The notes under the pieces: generated by a model
Seen by the model: only the letters and a program-made list of their open reading frames with translations
Told to the model about the DNA's origin: nothing
The model's database searches: none
Program-made: the position numbers and the translations under genes
Origin: Balneolaceae bacterium
Lineage (GTDB): Bacteria > Bacteroidota > Rhodothermia > Balneolales > Balneolaceae
DNA: 16,259 bases
Assembly: GCA_007123785.1 (NCBI GenBank)
Contig: SLGL01000501.1
Span: 1-16,259 of the forward strand
Direction of reading: 5' to 3'
In this document: positions 1-7,099 of the stretch, piece by piece
How positions within the stretch are numbered: position 1 is the stretch's first letter
Layout: each line of letters begins with the position of its first letter

Positions 1-164
1 AGGTGTTCAAATCCTGAAATTAGCCTTAGCGTAGTGGTTTTACCACATCCGCTGGGACCGAGAAGTGCAAAAATTTCATTTTCTTTTACACCGAAAGATG
101 TCTGCCGAACAACGGGAACACCTTTTTCAAACGATTTTTCAATATGTTTAACTTCAAGAAGCAT
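1..164 (-). CDS. ABC transporter ATP-binding protein, N-terminal part (runs off window)
   Basis: Only the first 54 codons are present; the gene continues beyond base 1. The protein starts MLLEVKHIEKSFEKG and carries a perfect Walker A motif, GPSGCGKTT, at residues 36-44, followed by TLRLISGFEH. This is the N-terminal half of the nucleotide-binding domain of an ABC ATPase. The wording around Walker A (GPSGCGKTTTLRLISGFE) recalls importers of the Fe(3+), spermidine/putrescine or sulfate type (FbpC/PotA/CysA group), but the specificity-bearing C-terminal part is missing, so the substrate cannot be named. The start at 164 is the first ATG giving a complete ABC N-terminus; no clear Shine-Dalgarno precedes it. 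It lies downstream of tonB on the same strand, about 160 bp away, so it may be a separate unit. Confidence 0.9.
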   Translation of the reverse strand, partial: MLLEVKHIEKSFEKGVPVVRQTSFGVKENEIFALLGPSGCGKTTTLRLISGFEH

Positions 165-325
165 TCTGAAGGACCTGAATTATAACCAAATGAACAATAT
201 AACGCTTATTTATATTCAGTCTATATAAACTAAACATTTTTTTTGTTCTTTAAAATCCGAACAGACAGATTTCTTGAAGGAAAGTAAAGTATAAAAGCCA
301 GGCCAGAGACCCGGTGTCCATAAAT

Positions 326-1159
326 TTAATCCAGAACAAACCGGAATGTGATAGTGCCCCACTGGGGTTCCTGGGGGACACCTGATGGCAAACGGGAGAA
401 CCGCCAGCTTCTAAGAGTTCTCATTACTTCGCGTTCCAGTTCGGGGTTCATTTTCCTGAGGGGGATTACTCTTCCGAGTGAACCGTCGGGGTGAACTTCA
501 AACCGAATAGAAATCACCGCTTCTTCATTTGTACGATTGGTAGGCAGCGGCTGCACCATGGGAGAGCGATTTAATTCACCTTCCCATTGAAGATCATAAG
601 GCGCGGAACGGTCGGGTGTATGGCCGATTCCCTGATCTACATTCGGATCTCCTCTGGCTCCGCGTACATCGCCGCTTTCTTCAACTCCTTCGGTAACTTG
701 TTCAGCTTCCTGGGCTGCAGGCGGTACCACTTCTTCCATGATATCTTCGGTTACTTCCTGAGCCTCGGGGTCAATTATATCCGTATCAGGAGTTTCAACT
801 ATTTCATCATCCTCAATTTCTTCAATCTGGTCTGGCAGGTCAACCGGTTTTGCTACCTCTTCTACGGGAGTTTGAGGAACTTCTTCGGGTTGTGTAATTT
901 CAGGATCGGGTTCATCGGGTTGTGTTTCTATTGGATTGGGACGCGTGGCAACCTGTTCTCGCTGAACTTCTGCCTGCTGGGCAATCGTGCCACTTCTGAA
1001 TTCGCCCAGTGTTACCTCCATGAAGGCAGAGCGGTCTTCATACTTCAGGTTCACAGTATAGAGAATTGCAATAATCAGAATAACCAAATGGATGGCAAAG
1101 GTAATACCAAGCCCGAATCGGTCTTCTTCATCAACATTATTTTTAAACCAGTCCAGCAT
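326..1159 (-). CDS. tonB: Energy transducer TonB
   Basis: TonB couples the inner-membrane proton-motive force, harvested by ExbB-ExbD, to outer-membrane receptors. The 277-aa protein has a short cytoplasmic tail, one membrane anchor at about residues 16-37 with a T20-x-x-x-H24 pair in the place of the S-x-x-x-H motif of classical TonB, a long periplasmic linker at about 60-200, and a TonB C-terminal domain at about 200-277 (FEVHPDGSLGRV, then LEREVMRTLRSWRF). The linker is rich in Pro, Glu and Asp with almost no Lys, so it is strongly acidic, unlike the Pro-Lys plus Pro-Glu linker of E. coli TonB. It is the last gene of the cluster and starts only 5 bases after the exbD stop, which implies co-translation. 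Family assignment is firm; the receptors served are unknown. Confidence 0.93.
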   Translation of the reverse strand: MLDWFKNNVDEEDRFGLGITFAIHLVILIIAILYTVNLKYEDRSAFMEVTLGEFRSGTIAQQAEVQREQVATRPNPIETQPDEPDPEITQPEEVPQTPVEEVAKPVDLPDQIEEIEDDEIVETPDTDIIDPEAQEVTEDIMEEVVPPAAQEAEQVTEGVEESGDVRGARGDPNVDQGIGHTPDRSAPYDLQWEGELNRSPMVQPLPTNRTNEEAVISIRFEVHPDGSLGRVIPLRKMNPELEREVMRTLRSWRFSRLPSGVPQEPQWGTITFRFVLD

Positions 1160-1164
1160 AAAGA

Positions 1165-1569
1165 TTAATTTCGCTCGGTTGCCATCACAATATTCATGTT
1201 TAATGCCCTTCCTATATTCATCGCCCGCACAGCGTCGTCCACCCGCGCGTCTCTGTCAGCACGTACTACTAACGTTGCATTTGGCTTATTCTGATATGCG
1301 CTCCGAATTGCATTTGAAAGATCTCCGCGGGCTACCTGTTCACCATCTACAAAATAGTCTCCTTCGGGGGTAATCGCCACCGATATCTGTGTAGCCTCAG
1401 TGGTTACACTCGATTCGGCCTGAGGCACATTTACCCGTATACCAAAGTTGGTAACAAACGAAGATGTAAGCAGGAAAAATATCAACAGTAACAAAATAAT
1501 GTCCGTCAGTGACGATTGTGAGAACATGTATAACGGCTCTTTCATACTGCTGCCTTCTCTGAAATCCAT
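1165..1569 (-). CDS. exbD: ExbD/TolR family biopolymer transport protein
   Basis: This 134-aa protein is the ExbD subunit of the proton channel that energises TonB. It has a cytoplasmic N-terminus, a single membrane helix at about residues 22-41 and a periplasmic domain. The membrane helix contains the conserved proton-relay aspartate, D23 in SSLTDIILLLLIFF, equivalent to Asp25 of E. coli ExbD. The periplasmic part has the usual ITPEGDYFVDGE and TLVVRADRDARV strands. The start at 1569 is supported by a clear AGGAGG ribosome-binding site inside the end of exbB; an internal Met9 is a less likely start. The next gene, tonB, begins 5 bases after the stop. TolR and ExbD are hard to separate by sequence alone; the adjacent tonB favours ExbD. 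Confidence 0.93.
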   Translation of the reverse strand: MDFREGSSMKEPLYMFSQSSLTDIILLLLIFFLLTSSFVTNFGIRVNVPQAESSVTTEATQISVAITPEGDYFVDGEQVARGDLSNAIRSAYQNKPNATLVVRADRDARVDDAVRAMNIGRALNMNIVMATERN

Positions 1570-1572
1570 AGA

Positions 1573-2298
1573 TCAGACCTCCTGTTGTTGTCGTTTTTTA
1601 GGTGATGGAGCCTGCAAAAGATCCATAAAATCGGCTGAAGCATTTTCGAGTTCGAAAATCATGCGGTTAATTTTACCTTGCAGATAGTTGTAAAAACCGT
1701 ATGCGATAATTCCCACGATCAGTCCGGTGGCAGTTGTTATTAGCGCTTCCCAGATACCACCGGCAAGTACACTTGGGTTTACATTGCCCTGCAGAGACTG
1801 AATATCCATAAAAGCGCGAATCATACCGGTTACCGTTCCGGTGAAGCCGATGAGCGGAGCCACACCGGCAATAGTTGCCAGCCAGTTCATTCTTTTTTCA
1901 AGCTGAAATATTTCTTTCTTACCTGCATTTTTAATTGCCTCTTCAATATCGCGCAATGGCCTTCCAAGACGGCGTATTCCCGACTTTAAAATACGTGCAA
2001 GCGGTTTATTGAATTCTTCACAGTATTGTATAGCCCTTTGCTGGCTGCCTGATTTAAGCAGGGTTTCAATATTGTTAAGTGTATGAGTAATATCCATTTT
2101 AGAGTTTTCAAAAGTTCGCCAGCGCTCTGCAATTACATAAATTGCAAGCACAGAGAGAACAAAAAGTGGTATCATAAGCAGGCCGCCCTGGGAAAGAACT
2201 TCGAGGAACGACATGGAGGGCTCGTCTTGCAACATTTGGAGAAGTGTATCTTCCTCAGCTGTTTCAGCCTGGATCAGGAGTAAGTAGATGATTTTCAT
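1573..2298 (-). CDS. exbB: MotA/TolQ/ExbB proton channel family protein
   Basis: ExbB forms the pentameric inner-membrane channel scaffold that works with ExbD and TonB. The 241-aa protein shows three membrane segments at about residues 36-57, 140-162 and 184-206. The large cytoplasmic loop between the first two is typical. The family signature is clear: APLIGFTGTVTGMIRAF (147-163) and GIWEALITTATGLIVGI (181-197), which line the channel. The short hydrophobic start MKIIYLLLIQAE plus an acidic stretch before the first helix is common in ExbB of Bacteroidetes relatives, so I keep the first ATG. The stop is 3 bases from the exbD start and the gene begins 12 bases after the stop of the upstream SPOR gene. 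MotA is excluded by size and context; TolQ cannot be fully excluded. Confidence 0.93.
   Translation of the reverse strand: MKIIYLLLIQAETAEEDTLLQMLQDEPSMSFLEVLSQGGLLMIPLFVLSVLAIYVIAERWRTFENSKMDITHTLNNIETLLKSGSQQRAIQYCEEFNKPLARILKSGIRRLGRPLRDIEEAIKNAGKKEIFQLEKRMNWLATIAGVAPLIGFTGTVTGMIRAFMDIQSLQGNVNPSVLAGGIWEALITTATGLIVGIIAYGFYNYLQGKINRMIFELENASADFMDLLQAPSPKKRQQQEV
1578..1583 (-). promoter_or_regulatory. Shine-Dalgarno sequence of exbD
   Basis: AGGAGG on the minus strand lies 8 bases before the exbD ATG, within the last codons of exbB. It is one of the few strong Shine-Dalgarno sequences in the window; most other genes here lack one. It fixes the exbD start at 1569 and suggests that exbD translation is initiated independently of exbB. 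Confidence 0.7.
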
Positions 2299-2310
2299 GT
2301 AGGTTTTTTG

Positions 2311-3354
2311 TTAATCTTGTATTCTTTGTATAAAGTTTTGAGTGTTGTGGGGTGTTGGAAGTTCATTCGCAGCATTTTGTGCATCAGCAAGGGTTTCGAA
2401 CTGCCCTACGCTGACACGCCACATCAGGCTGCCCGCCACCGTCCTTGAGTTAACCAGTGCACGATAACCCTGCTCACTAAGGTCTGTTGCTGCCGCACGG
2501 GCATTTTCTTCATCGTTAAAAGAGTGTAAAACTATAGAATATCCATTATTTGCGTCTTCAGCAACCGTTCCCATTAATCCGAAAATTTCCTGGTCTTCGG
2601 CCGCAGTACCTTCTGCCGATCCATCTTCATTTACTGCATTGTCTGGTGCCTGTTCCACCCCAAATTCAGGTGGTATTTCGATATTTTCGGGAATCTGTTC
2701 ATCGGTTATTACGGGAAGTTCATCAGGAGCAGGCCCGGCCAGTTCGGTTTCTTCTGCTGTTTCATTTTCTATACCCGGTGCAGGATCGTAAAAATAAAAC
2801 AATCCTCCAGCGAGCAGTGCTATCAAAATTAAAGCTGCCACTATCCAGACCCCGGCGTTACTGCTTTTGCGCTGAACCGGCTGAGATTTCTTTTTCGGAG
2901 CCGAAGTTGTGGTTTGTTTCTGCTCAGCAATAGGTTTGGTTTCTTTTTCCAATGGCTGTCCGGACACTGTATCCTGAGCCGGTATTCCTTCTGATGAATC
3001 GATCTTCAGATTTTCATCACCGGTCACACCAGCAATTCCAACAGAACCTATATCTTCGGTACTCTGCTTTACTGGTGAAATTGTGCTGTCGCGTTCACCT
3101 TTTAGAACTACCGGTTTCATTCCAGCGTATTTATAACTGATTTCTGTACTAAGCTCATCGGACGGATCAAACTTCAGCTCTCCATCTTCATCAAAAAAGA
3201 AACTACCAAATTCTTTGATTTCGAGAGTCTTGCCACGTCTTGCAGCATCCAGTATCCGTTCGATGAGCTGCTCGAGCTGGACCTCAACATCACTTCTTTC
3301 CATACTGGTTTTTTCAACCAGCAGTTCTACAAGTTTATCCCGGTCTATTTTCAT
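2311..3354 (-). CDS. HU-like domain, membrane-anchored SPOR domain protein
   Basis: This 347-aa protein joins three parts. Residues 1-80 form an HU/IHF-like fold (MKIDRDKLVELLVEKT, then RGKTLEIKEFGSFFF), but the long beta-arm with its DNA-intercalating Asn-Pro tip is reduced to a few acidic residues. Residues 81-165 are a linker ending in a basic stretch (PKKKSQPVQRK), followed by one membrane helix at about 167-188. A Pro/Glu-rich acidic periplasmic spacer leads to a C-terminal SPOR domain at about 270-346 (YSIVLHSFNDEENA, WRVSVGQFETLADAQ), a fold that binds denuded peptidoglycan glycan strands. The basic flank before the helix places the HU-like part in the cytoplasm. It overlaps the upstream HU gene by 20 bases in another frame and precedes exbB by 12 bases. 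HU-SPOR proteins are known in Bacteroidetes; their function is not established. Confidence 0.85.
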   Translation of the reverse strand: MKIDRDKLVELLVEKTSMERSDVEVQLEQLIERILDAARRGKTLEIKEFGSFFFDEDGELKFDPSDELSTEISYKYAGMKPVVLKGERDSTISPVKQSTEDIGSVGIAGVTGDENLKIDSSEGIPAQDTVSGQPLEKETKPIAEQKQTTTSAPKKKSQPVQRKSSNAGVWIVAALILIALLAGGLFYFYDPAPGIENETAEETELAGPAPDELPVITDEQIPENIEIPPEFGVEQAPDNAVNEDGSAEGTAAEDQEIFGLMGTVAEDANNGYSIVLHSFNDEENARAAATDLSEQGYRALVNSRTVAGSLMWRVSVGQFETLADAQNAANELPTPHNTQNFIQRIQD

Positions 3355-3553
3355 CTGAAATTCTAATGTTAGATTTGAATTTCAAAACATCAGCTGGGGG
3401 CATCATCACCACCTTACCGTTGTCATATTTTTTTTGATGCTGGCCCAGATGCGTAACCTCAAACTTCCCAAGCCCATCGATTTCTACGTTGTTTTTATTT
3501 ACGAACTGCTCTCTTAAAATTTCTTTAAATGCAATTATAAACTCGATTTCCAT
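3335..3553 (-). CDS. Small HU-like (CCDC81-type) DNA-binding domain protein
   Basis: This 72-aa protein reads as a compact HU-like domain: one helix (EFIIAFKEILREQF), the turn VEIDGLGKFEV that matches HU's PGFGTFEV, then KVVMMPPADVLKFK, comparable to HU's IPASKVPAFK. The first helix of classical HU is absent. The frame closes at a TAG just upstream (3578-3580), so no longer start exists. This shape resembles the first HU domain of CCDC81-like HU-SPOR proteins of Bacteroidetes, where, as I recall, two HU domains sit in one chain; here they are in two overlapping genes. It starts 4 bases before the end of spacing from the barrel gene stop and its end overlaps the HU-SPOR gene by 20 bases. Whether it binds DNA is unknown: the Asn-Pro tip is not present. 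Confidence 0.72.
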   Translation of the reverse strand: MEIEFIIAFKEILREQFVNKNNVEIDGLGKFEVTHLGQHQKKYDNGKVVMMPPADVLKFKSNIRISDENRPG

Positions 3554-3557
3554 ATCA

Positions 3558-5294
3558 TCAAAAAAGGTATGTAAGACCTACAAATCCCTGCAAGCCGCGT
3601 TCCCGGTAACCTTGCCAGAGTTGATAATCTTCATTTAAAAAATTCAATATTTTTGCATAAAATCCGAATTGATCAGTTAGTGACATTTCCAGTTTGCCCC
3701 CCATTACCATAAACGAAGACATGTCTTCACCTGTATGATCCACCCTTCCGCTGTTAAATTCACCCCAGCTCTCTATAAGTAACTGGCTTACCGGACGAAG
3801 TGACAGTGTTGCTTTCAGTGAGAGGTTTTCAACAAAAGGAATCTTTTCATTTGTATCAGAGAAATTGGGTGTTTGCCAGTGTCCATCAGCCGTGAACCAG
3901 ATAATATCGGGCCTCAGATCCTGCGTAAAACCGCCGTAGATTTTAAAAATATCTGCATCTCTGAAATTGGCTGAATAATAGCCTTGGTTAATTTCTAAAA
4001 TTCCCCCGTGAGATTCCCTCCTTTCGTAATAGAGGTAATTGTTTATATCCTGATAAGAAACACCACCTATGATTTTGGTGCCATAAAAAGGTTCTAACTG
4101 AATTTCGGCCAGGGCAAGCATTTCATACTGATGCCGGATAGGAGACGACATATCGAAAAACCGGTTTACCTGCTGAACCTGCGCTAACGAATAATGATTT
4201 GCTGATCCAGATGCTTTCGCCCTGAAATTAAATCCGGTAAAAAATGTGTGCTTGAATTCAACAGTTGGTGTAAAGTAAAGTTTGAAATCTTCTTCGGCAT
4301 CCGTCACACCACTGATGCCCGCCTTGACTTTTAAATCGGTCTGATAATTAAAGAGGCGTTCATAATGAGCCGATAGGTTTGATACCCCCCATGATTGCAT
4401 TTGCCCTTCAAGCGGCTCAATACCTCCTGATTTTGTCCGAAGGCTTACTCGATGATATTCGTCGACATTCCTGCCAAGACGTGTATATTCTCCTCCTGCA
4501 TTTAAACCCCACTCCGAAGCAGAGCCGCTTAGAAATGTAAGATCCGAATTGTGTGAGAAATCGTTTATGTAACCCATTGCATCAACAACAACTCCACTAA
4601 GCGATGTTTGGGCTACATCGACTTTTGCAGATCCGCGGAAGCCGGTAAGCGAAACTCGAGTATTCGTATTTAGAAATTCTTCCCATTCGGTTCCAAGCTG
4701 CAACATGTGATTGAAATTGGAAACGGCCCCTGCAGTAAAGCGCAAATTGGTCCGGTCGGAAATCCTGCTGTATGCATTGATATTAGCCTCTGAATACCGG
4801 TAGGAGGTATCAAGATTTTCTGCTTCAGCATGACCATCGCTTGAGGTAAAATTTACATTTGCTGAAATCCAGTTTCTGTTGTTGATGCGGCCTATAGCGA
4901 AGAGATCAGCTTCCGGAGAAATTTCACTGCCAATACCTCCCCTGAAAAAAATATATCTGGGGTCGGCATAACCAAGCCGCTGGTAAACAGGGGCTTCGGG
5001 CCGGTCAAGCTCACCGATGGGTAAACTGGCAAGAATAGCCTCTTCATCCTCGATGAACGGAATTCGATCGGGGTCTGTCTGAAAAACGCGCGGGCGTGGA
5101 TTAAAGCCCAAAATAGGCTGCCGGTTCAGTCCGGGAAACCGTGCCTGAAACTGGCTCCGGATTTCGATATCCTGAGGGTCAATTTCCGGCAACAGGGATT
5201 GTTCAGGATCAGTTTGATCCTGTTGGGCGTGAACATCAAAAGTAACGGCTCCCGTCAAAACGACAAAAACAGTAAGAAAAAATAGTCGAATCAT
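3558..5294 (-). CDS. Putative outer-membrane beta-barrel protein (TonB-receptor-like barrel without plug)
   Basis: The 578-aa product has a signal peptide (hydrophobic residues 3-19, probable cleavage after VHA23) and then a proline- and acid-rich segment of roughly 100 residues. From about residue 110 to the end it shows alternating hydrophobic/polar strands with aromatic girdle residues, such as LSLKATLSLRPVSQLLIES and GLQGFVGLTYLF, and it ends in phenylalanine, the usual signal for BAM-assisted insertion. The C-terminal region recalls the barrel of TonB-dependent receptors (FYAKILNFLNEDYQLWQGY), but I see no plug domain or clear TonB box. It is the first gene of a tight cluster that ends with exbB-exbD-tonB. 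The substrate or role is not recognisable; it may be a porin-like channel or a structural barrel. Confidence 0.7.
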   Translation of the reverse strand: MIRLFFLTVFVVLTGAVTFDVHAQQDQTDPEQSLLPEIDPQDIEIRSQFQARFPGLNRQPILGFNPRPRVFQTDPDRIPFIEDEEAILASLPIGELDRPEAPVYQRLGYADPRYIFFRGGIGSEISPEADLFAIGRINNRNWISANVNFTSSDGHAEAENLDTSYRYSEANINAYSRISDRTNLRFTAGAVSNFNHMLQLGTEWEEFLNTNTRVSLTGFRGSAKVDVAQTSLSGVVVDAMGYINDFSHNSDLTFLSGSASEWGLNAGGEYTRLGRNVDEYHRVSLRTKSGGIEPLEGQMQSWGVSNLSAHYERLFNYQTDLKVKAGISGVTDAEEDFKLYFTPTVEFKHTFFTGFNFRAKASGSANHYSLAQVQQVNRFFDMSSPIRHQYEMLALAEIQLEPFYGTKIIGGVSYQDINNYLYYERRESHGGILEINQGYYSANFRDADIFKIYGGFTQDLRPDIIWFTADGHWQTPNFSDTNEKIPFVENLSLKATLSLRPVSQLLIESWGEFNSGRVDHTGEDMSSFMVMGGKLEMSLTDQFGFYAKILNFLNEDYQLWQGYRERGLQGFVGLTYLF

Positions 5295-5419
5295 ATGTTA
5301 TAAGGAGTAATAAGCACTTAAAAAATAAACAATCATCCCTCAAAATTGTTTCTCAGAATGCAAAAACAATCAGATGAAAGATACCATAACTTTTCAGAAA
5401 ATTTAACAGCGATCCCGTA

Positions 5420-5450
5420 TAAACCGAAAATTCCTGAATTTTCCGGTTTA
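5420..5450 (-). terminator. Strong hairpin, likely terminator of the gcvT-to-flippase cluster
   Basis: The plus strand reads TAAACCGAAAATTC, a two-base CT loop, then GAATTTTCCGGTTTA. The arms pair over 14 base pairs with one bulged base. It lies about 40 bases past the stop of the flippase-like gene and about 125 bases before the barrel gene start, in the otherwise empty interval 5295-5490. No long U-run follows on either strand, so it is an atypical intrinsic terminator or an RNA-end stabiliser. On the minus strand a TATCTTTC box lies further downstream at 5376-5383, 82 bases before the barrel gene start, and may be part of that gene's promoter. Confidence 0.55.
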
Positions 5451-5490
5451 AACTTGATTAACGTAATAAAGTACTATGAAATTATTCACT

Positions 5491-6489
5491 TTAACGGATG
5501 GTTAAGGAATGGTATTTATCCCACCAAAGTGCCACAGGTCCAACTAAAAACACCAGCAAAACGGTTGAAGCATGTACAACAGTGGCATAAGTGAGAGCCG
5601 TTGTGAGTGGAATATCATAAAGAAGCCACATTCCCTGCTGCATAAAAAGGTGATAGGAACCGATGGCTGCTGGTGTGGGTATACTTACACCAATGGTTGA
5701 GACCATTGTAAGTACAATTCCGCTGAGGATATTTAGGCCGTATTGCTGCTGAAGTTCCAGCATAAAAAATGGCAGGTAGGTCATCAGGATATAGCCGGTC
5801 CAGATGCCGGCTGTAAGCAACAAAAAAACGGGCCAGTTTTTCACCTTATTTAGTGAAACCATTCCATCACTAAATGATTTGGCTGATTTCATCAATTTGG
5901 CAAGTACCGGATTTTGAATATCGGCTTTTTGATCGATCGCTATTACCACTCTGCGAAAAAGAAAAATGCATACAAAAAAAAGAACTATAACAAGCGGCGG
6001 AATAGAATAATGATACCAATACCACTGTTCAATACCGAAAATCTGCTGAAATCTGCCCAGGTCTCCAAAAAAAATGATAATGGTGAGCAAAACCAAAAAA
6101 AGCATAGTAATGAAATCGAAAAGGCGTTCGGCTACGATCGTGCCCACAAGATTACTGGAACTTACCCCCTCTTTTTTTGCCACATACACCGGCCGGGAAA
6201 TTTCTCCAAGTCTCGGAACAAGGTTGTTTACCACATACCCCAGCATTACCCCGGCAAATAGTGTGCTACGGCTGATTTTACCGTACTCTTCGGGCATGAG
6301 CAGCTGCCAGCGTACAGCACGGAGAAAGTGGCTCACGATCAGTGCAAGCATAAAAAAAGGAAGCCAATACCACGTTACCGTACCGAACTGAGTCCAAAGC
6401 TCCGAAAAGTCGATATTCCGGAATGCGAGCCACATAAATAAACCCGCTACCAAAACCGATATGATAATGTTAACGGCTTTAACTCTCAT
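5491..6489 (-). CDS. Flippase-like / lysylphosphatidylglycerol synthase TM-region family membrane protein
   Basis: This 332-aa multi-pass inner-membrane protein belongs to the LPG_synthase_TM (UPF0104, YbhN/AglD-like) family. Family landmarks are present in order: HFLRAVRWQLLM near residue 54, the loop VVNNLVPRLGEISRPVYVAK, and VAERLFDFITML, followed by further hydrophobic segments ending in FLVGPVALWWDK. I count about seven to eight membrane spans. Stand-alone members lack the aminoacyl-transferase domain of MprF and are thought to move or modify lipid-linked substrates, but the substrate is usually unknown. The start codon shares one base with the lolA stop (TGATG), a translational-coupling arrangement, so it is the last gene of the gcvT-comB-ftsK-lolA cluster. 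Confidence 0.85.
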   Translation of the reverse strand: MRVKAVNIIISVLVAGLFMWLAFRNIDFSELWTQFGTVTWYWLPFFMLALIVSHFLRAVRWQLLMPEEYGKISRSTLFAGVMLGYVVNNLVPRLGEISRPVYVAKKEGVSSSNLVGTIVAERLFDFITMLFLVLLTIIIFFGDLGRFQQIFGIEQWYWYHYSIPPLVIVLFFVCIFLFRRVVIAIDQKADIQNPVLAKLMKSAKSFSDGMVSLNKVKNWPVFLLLTAGIWTGYILMTYLPFFMLELQQQYGLNILSGIVLTMVSTIGVSIPTPAAIGSYHLFMQQGMWLLYDIPLTTALTYATVVHASTVLLVFLVGPVALWWDKYHSLTIR

Positions 6490-7097
6490 CAGGAACCATG
6501 CCGGAGGTCAATTTGCTCGGCACCATCCGGGGGCTGAAAGCGAAATGTTTCGGATGTTTCCTCGGCAAACCGGCCTGACTGAAAAAATGTTGTAAGTTCG
6601 TTTTCCACCTGATCAATCGCTTCGATTCTAAGCGGAAGACCATCTTCATCGAGCACAATAAGAACCTGCAGAAAAATAGAAAACGGATCGTCGGAAGTGA
6701 GCAGTATGAGTGTTTCTGCACTATCGGAAGATTCATCAACAGCGTAAGAATCGTCCACACCCTGAAGCATACGGGAGGGGGCAAAATCGTCGTCTTCCTC
6801 CACATAATCACTAACAATTACACGATTTTTCGCTGCATCATACACCCTGGAAATCTCTCCGTCCACAAGCATGGTGTTGTTGCCACTGCGTATTTTGTAC
6901 CTGTCTTTACCCACCCAGATAATACCTTCCGTTACCTGCTGCTCCCCGGTAAAAGTATCGTTGTATTCATGCACAAAAGTTGCCTCAAAAACCATCTGGT
7001 TTTCAAATGCATTTTTCAGGCGATCAAATTCGGGTGTTTCCTGGGCTAATCCAATTGCGGGAATCAACAAAAATATGGCCGGAATCATTATTTTCAT
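6489..7097 (-). CDS. lolA: Outer-membrane lipoprotein carrier LolA-like protein
   Basis: The 202-aa product has a signal peptide (MKIMIPAIFLLIPAIGLA, likely cleaved after A18) and a LolA-type half-barrel pattern: FEATFVHEY near residue 37, EGIIWVGKDRYKIRS near 58, the strand MLVDGEISRVYDAAKNRVIV, and LIVLDEDGLPLRIEAID near 145. LolA shuttles lipoproteins through the periplasm from the inner-membrane LolCDE complex to the outer membrane. It begins 2 bases after the ftsK stop and its TGA overlaps the next ATG. ftsK next to lolA is a recurring arrangement in Bacteroidetes and relatives, which supports the call. The insert with many acidic residues (YVEEDDDFAPS) looks lineage-specific. Confidence 0.85.
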   Translation of the reverse strand: MKIMIPAIFLLIPAIGLAQETPEFDRLKNAFENQMVFEATFVHEYNDTFTGEQQVTEGIIWVGKDRYKIRSGNNTMLVDGEISRVYDAAKNRVIVSDYVEEDDDFAPSRMLQGVDDSYAVDESSDSAETLILLTSDDPFSIFLQVLIVLDEDGLPLRIEAIDQVENELTTFFQSGRFAEETSETFRFQPPDGAEQIDLRHGS

Positions 7098-7099
7098 AG

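Noticed and set aside
587..1168. Long open frame on the + strand opposite tonB
   Set aside because: It is antisense to a well-supported tonB gene, and its Phe/Cys/Tyr-rich translation shows no domain.
3335..3354. Frameshift joining the small HU gene to the HU-SPOR gene
   Set aside because: Both frames have sensible ends: the second begins with a complete HU-like N-terminus at its own ATG and the first ends soon after its last strand, so two overlapping genes explain the data better than a broken one.
6479..6817. Second minus-strand frame overlapping lolA
   Set aside because: It lies wholly within lolA and the lolA/flippase junction, with no domain and no signal peptide; the lolA frame fits its family and neighbours.
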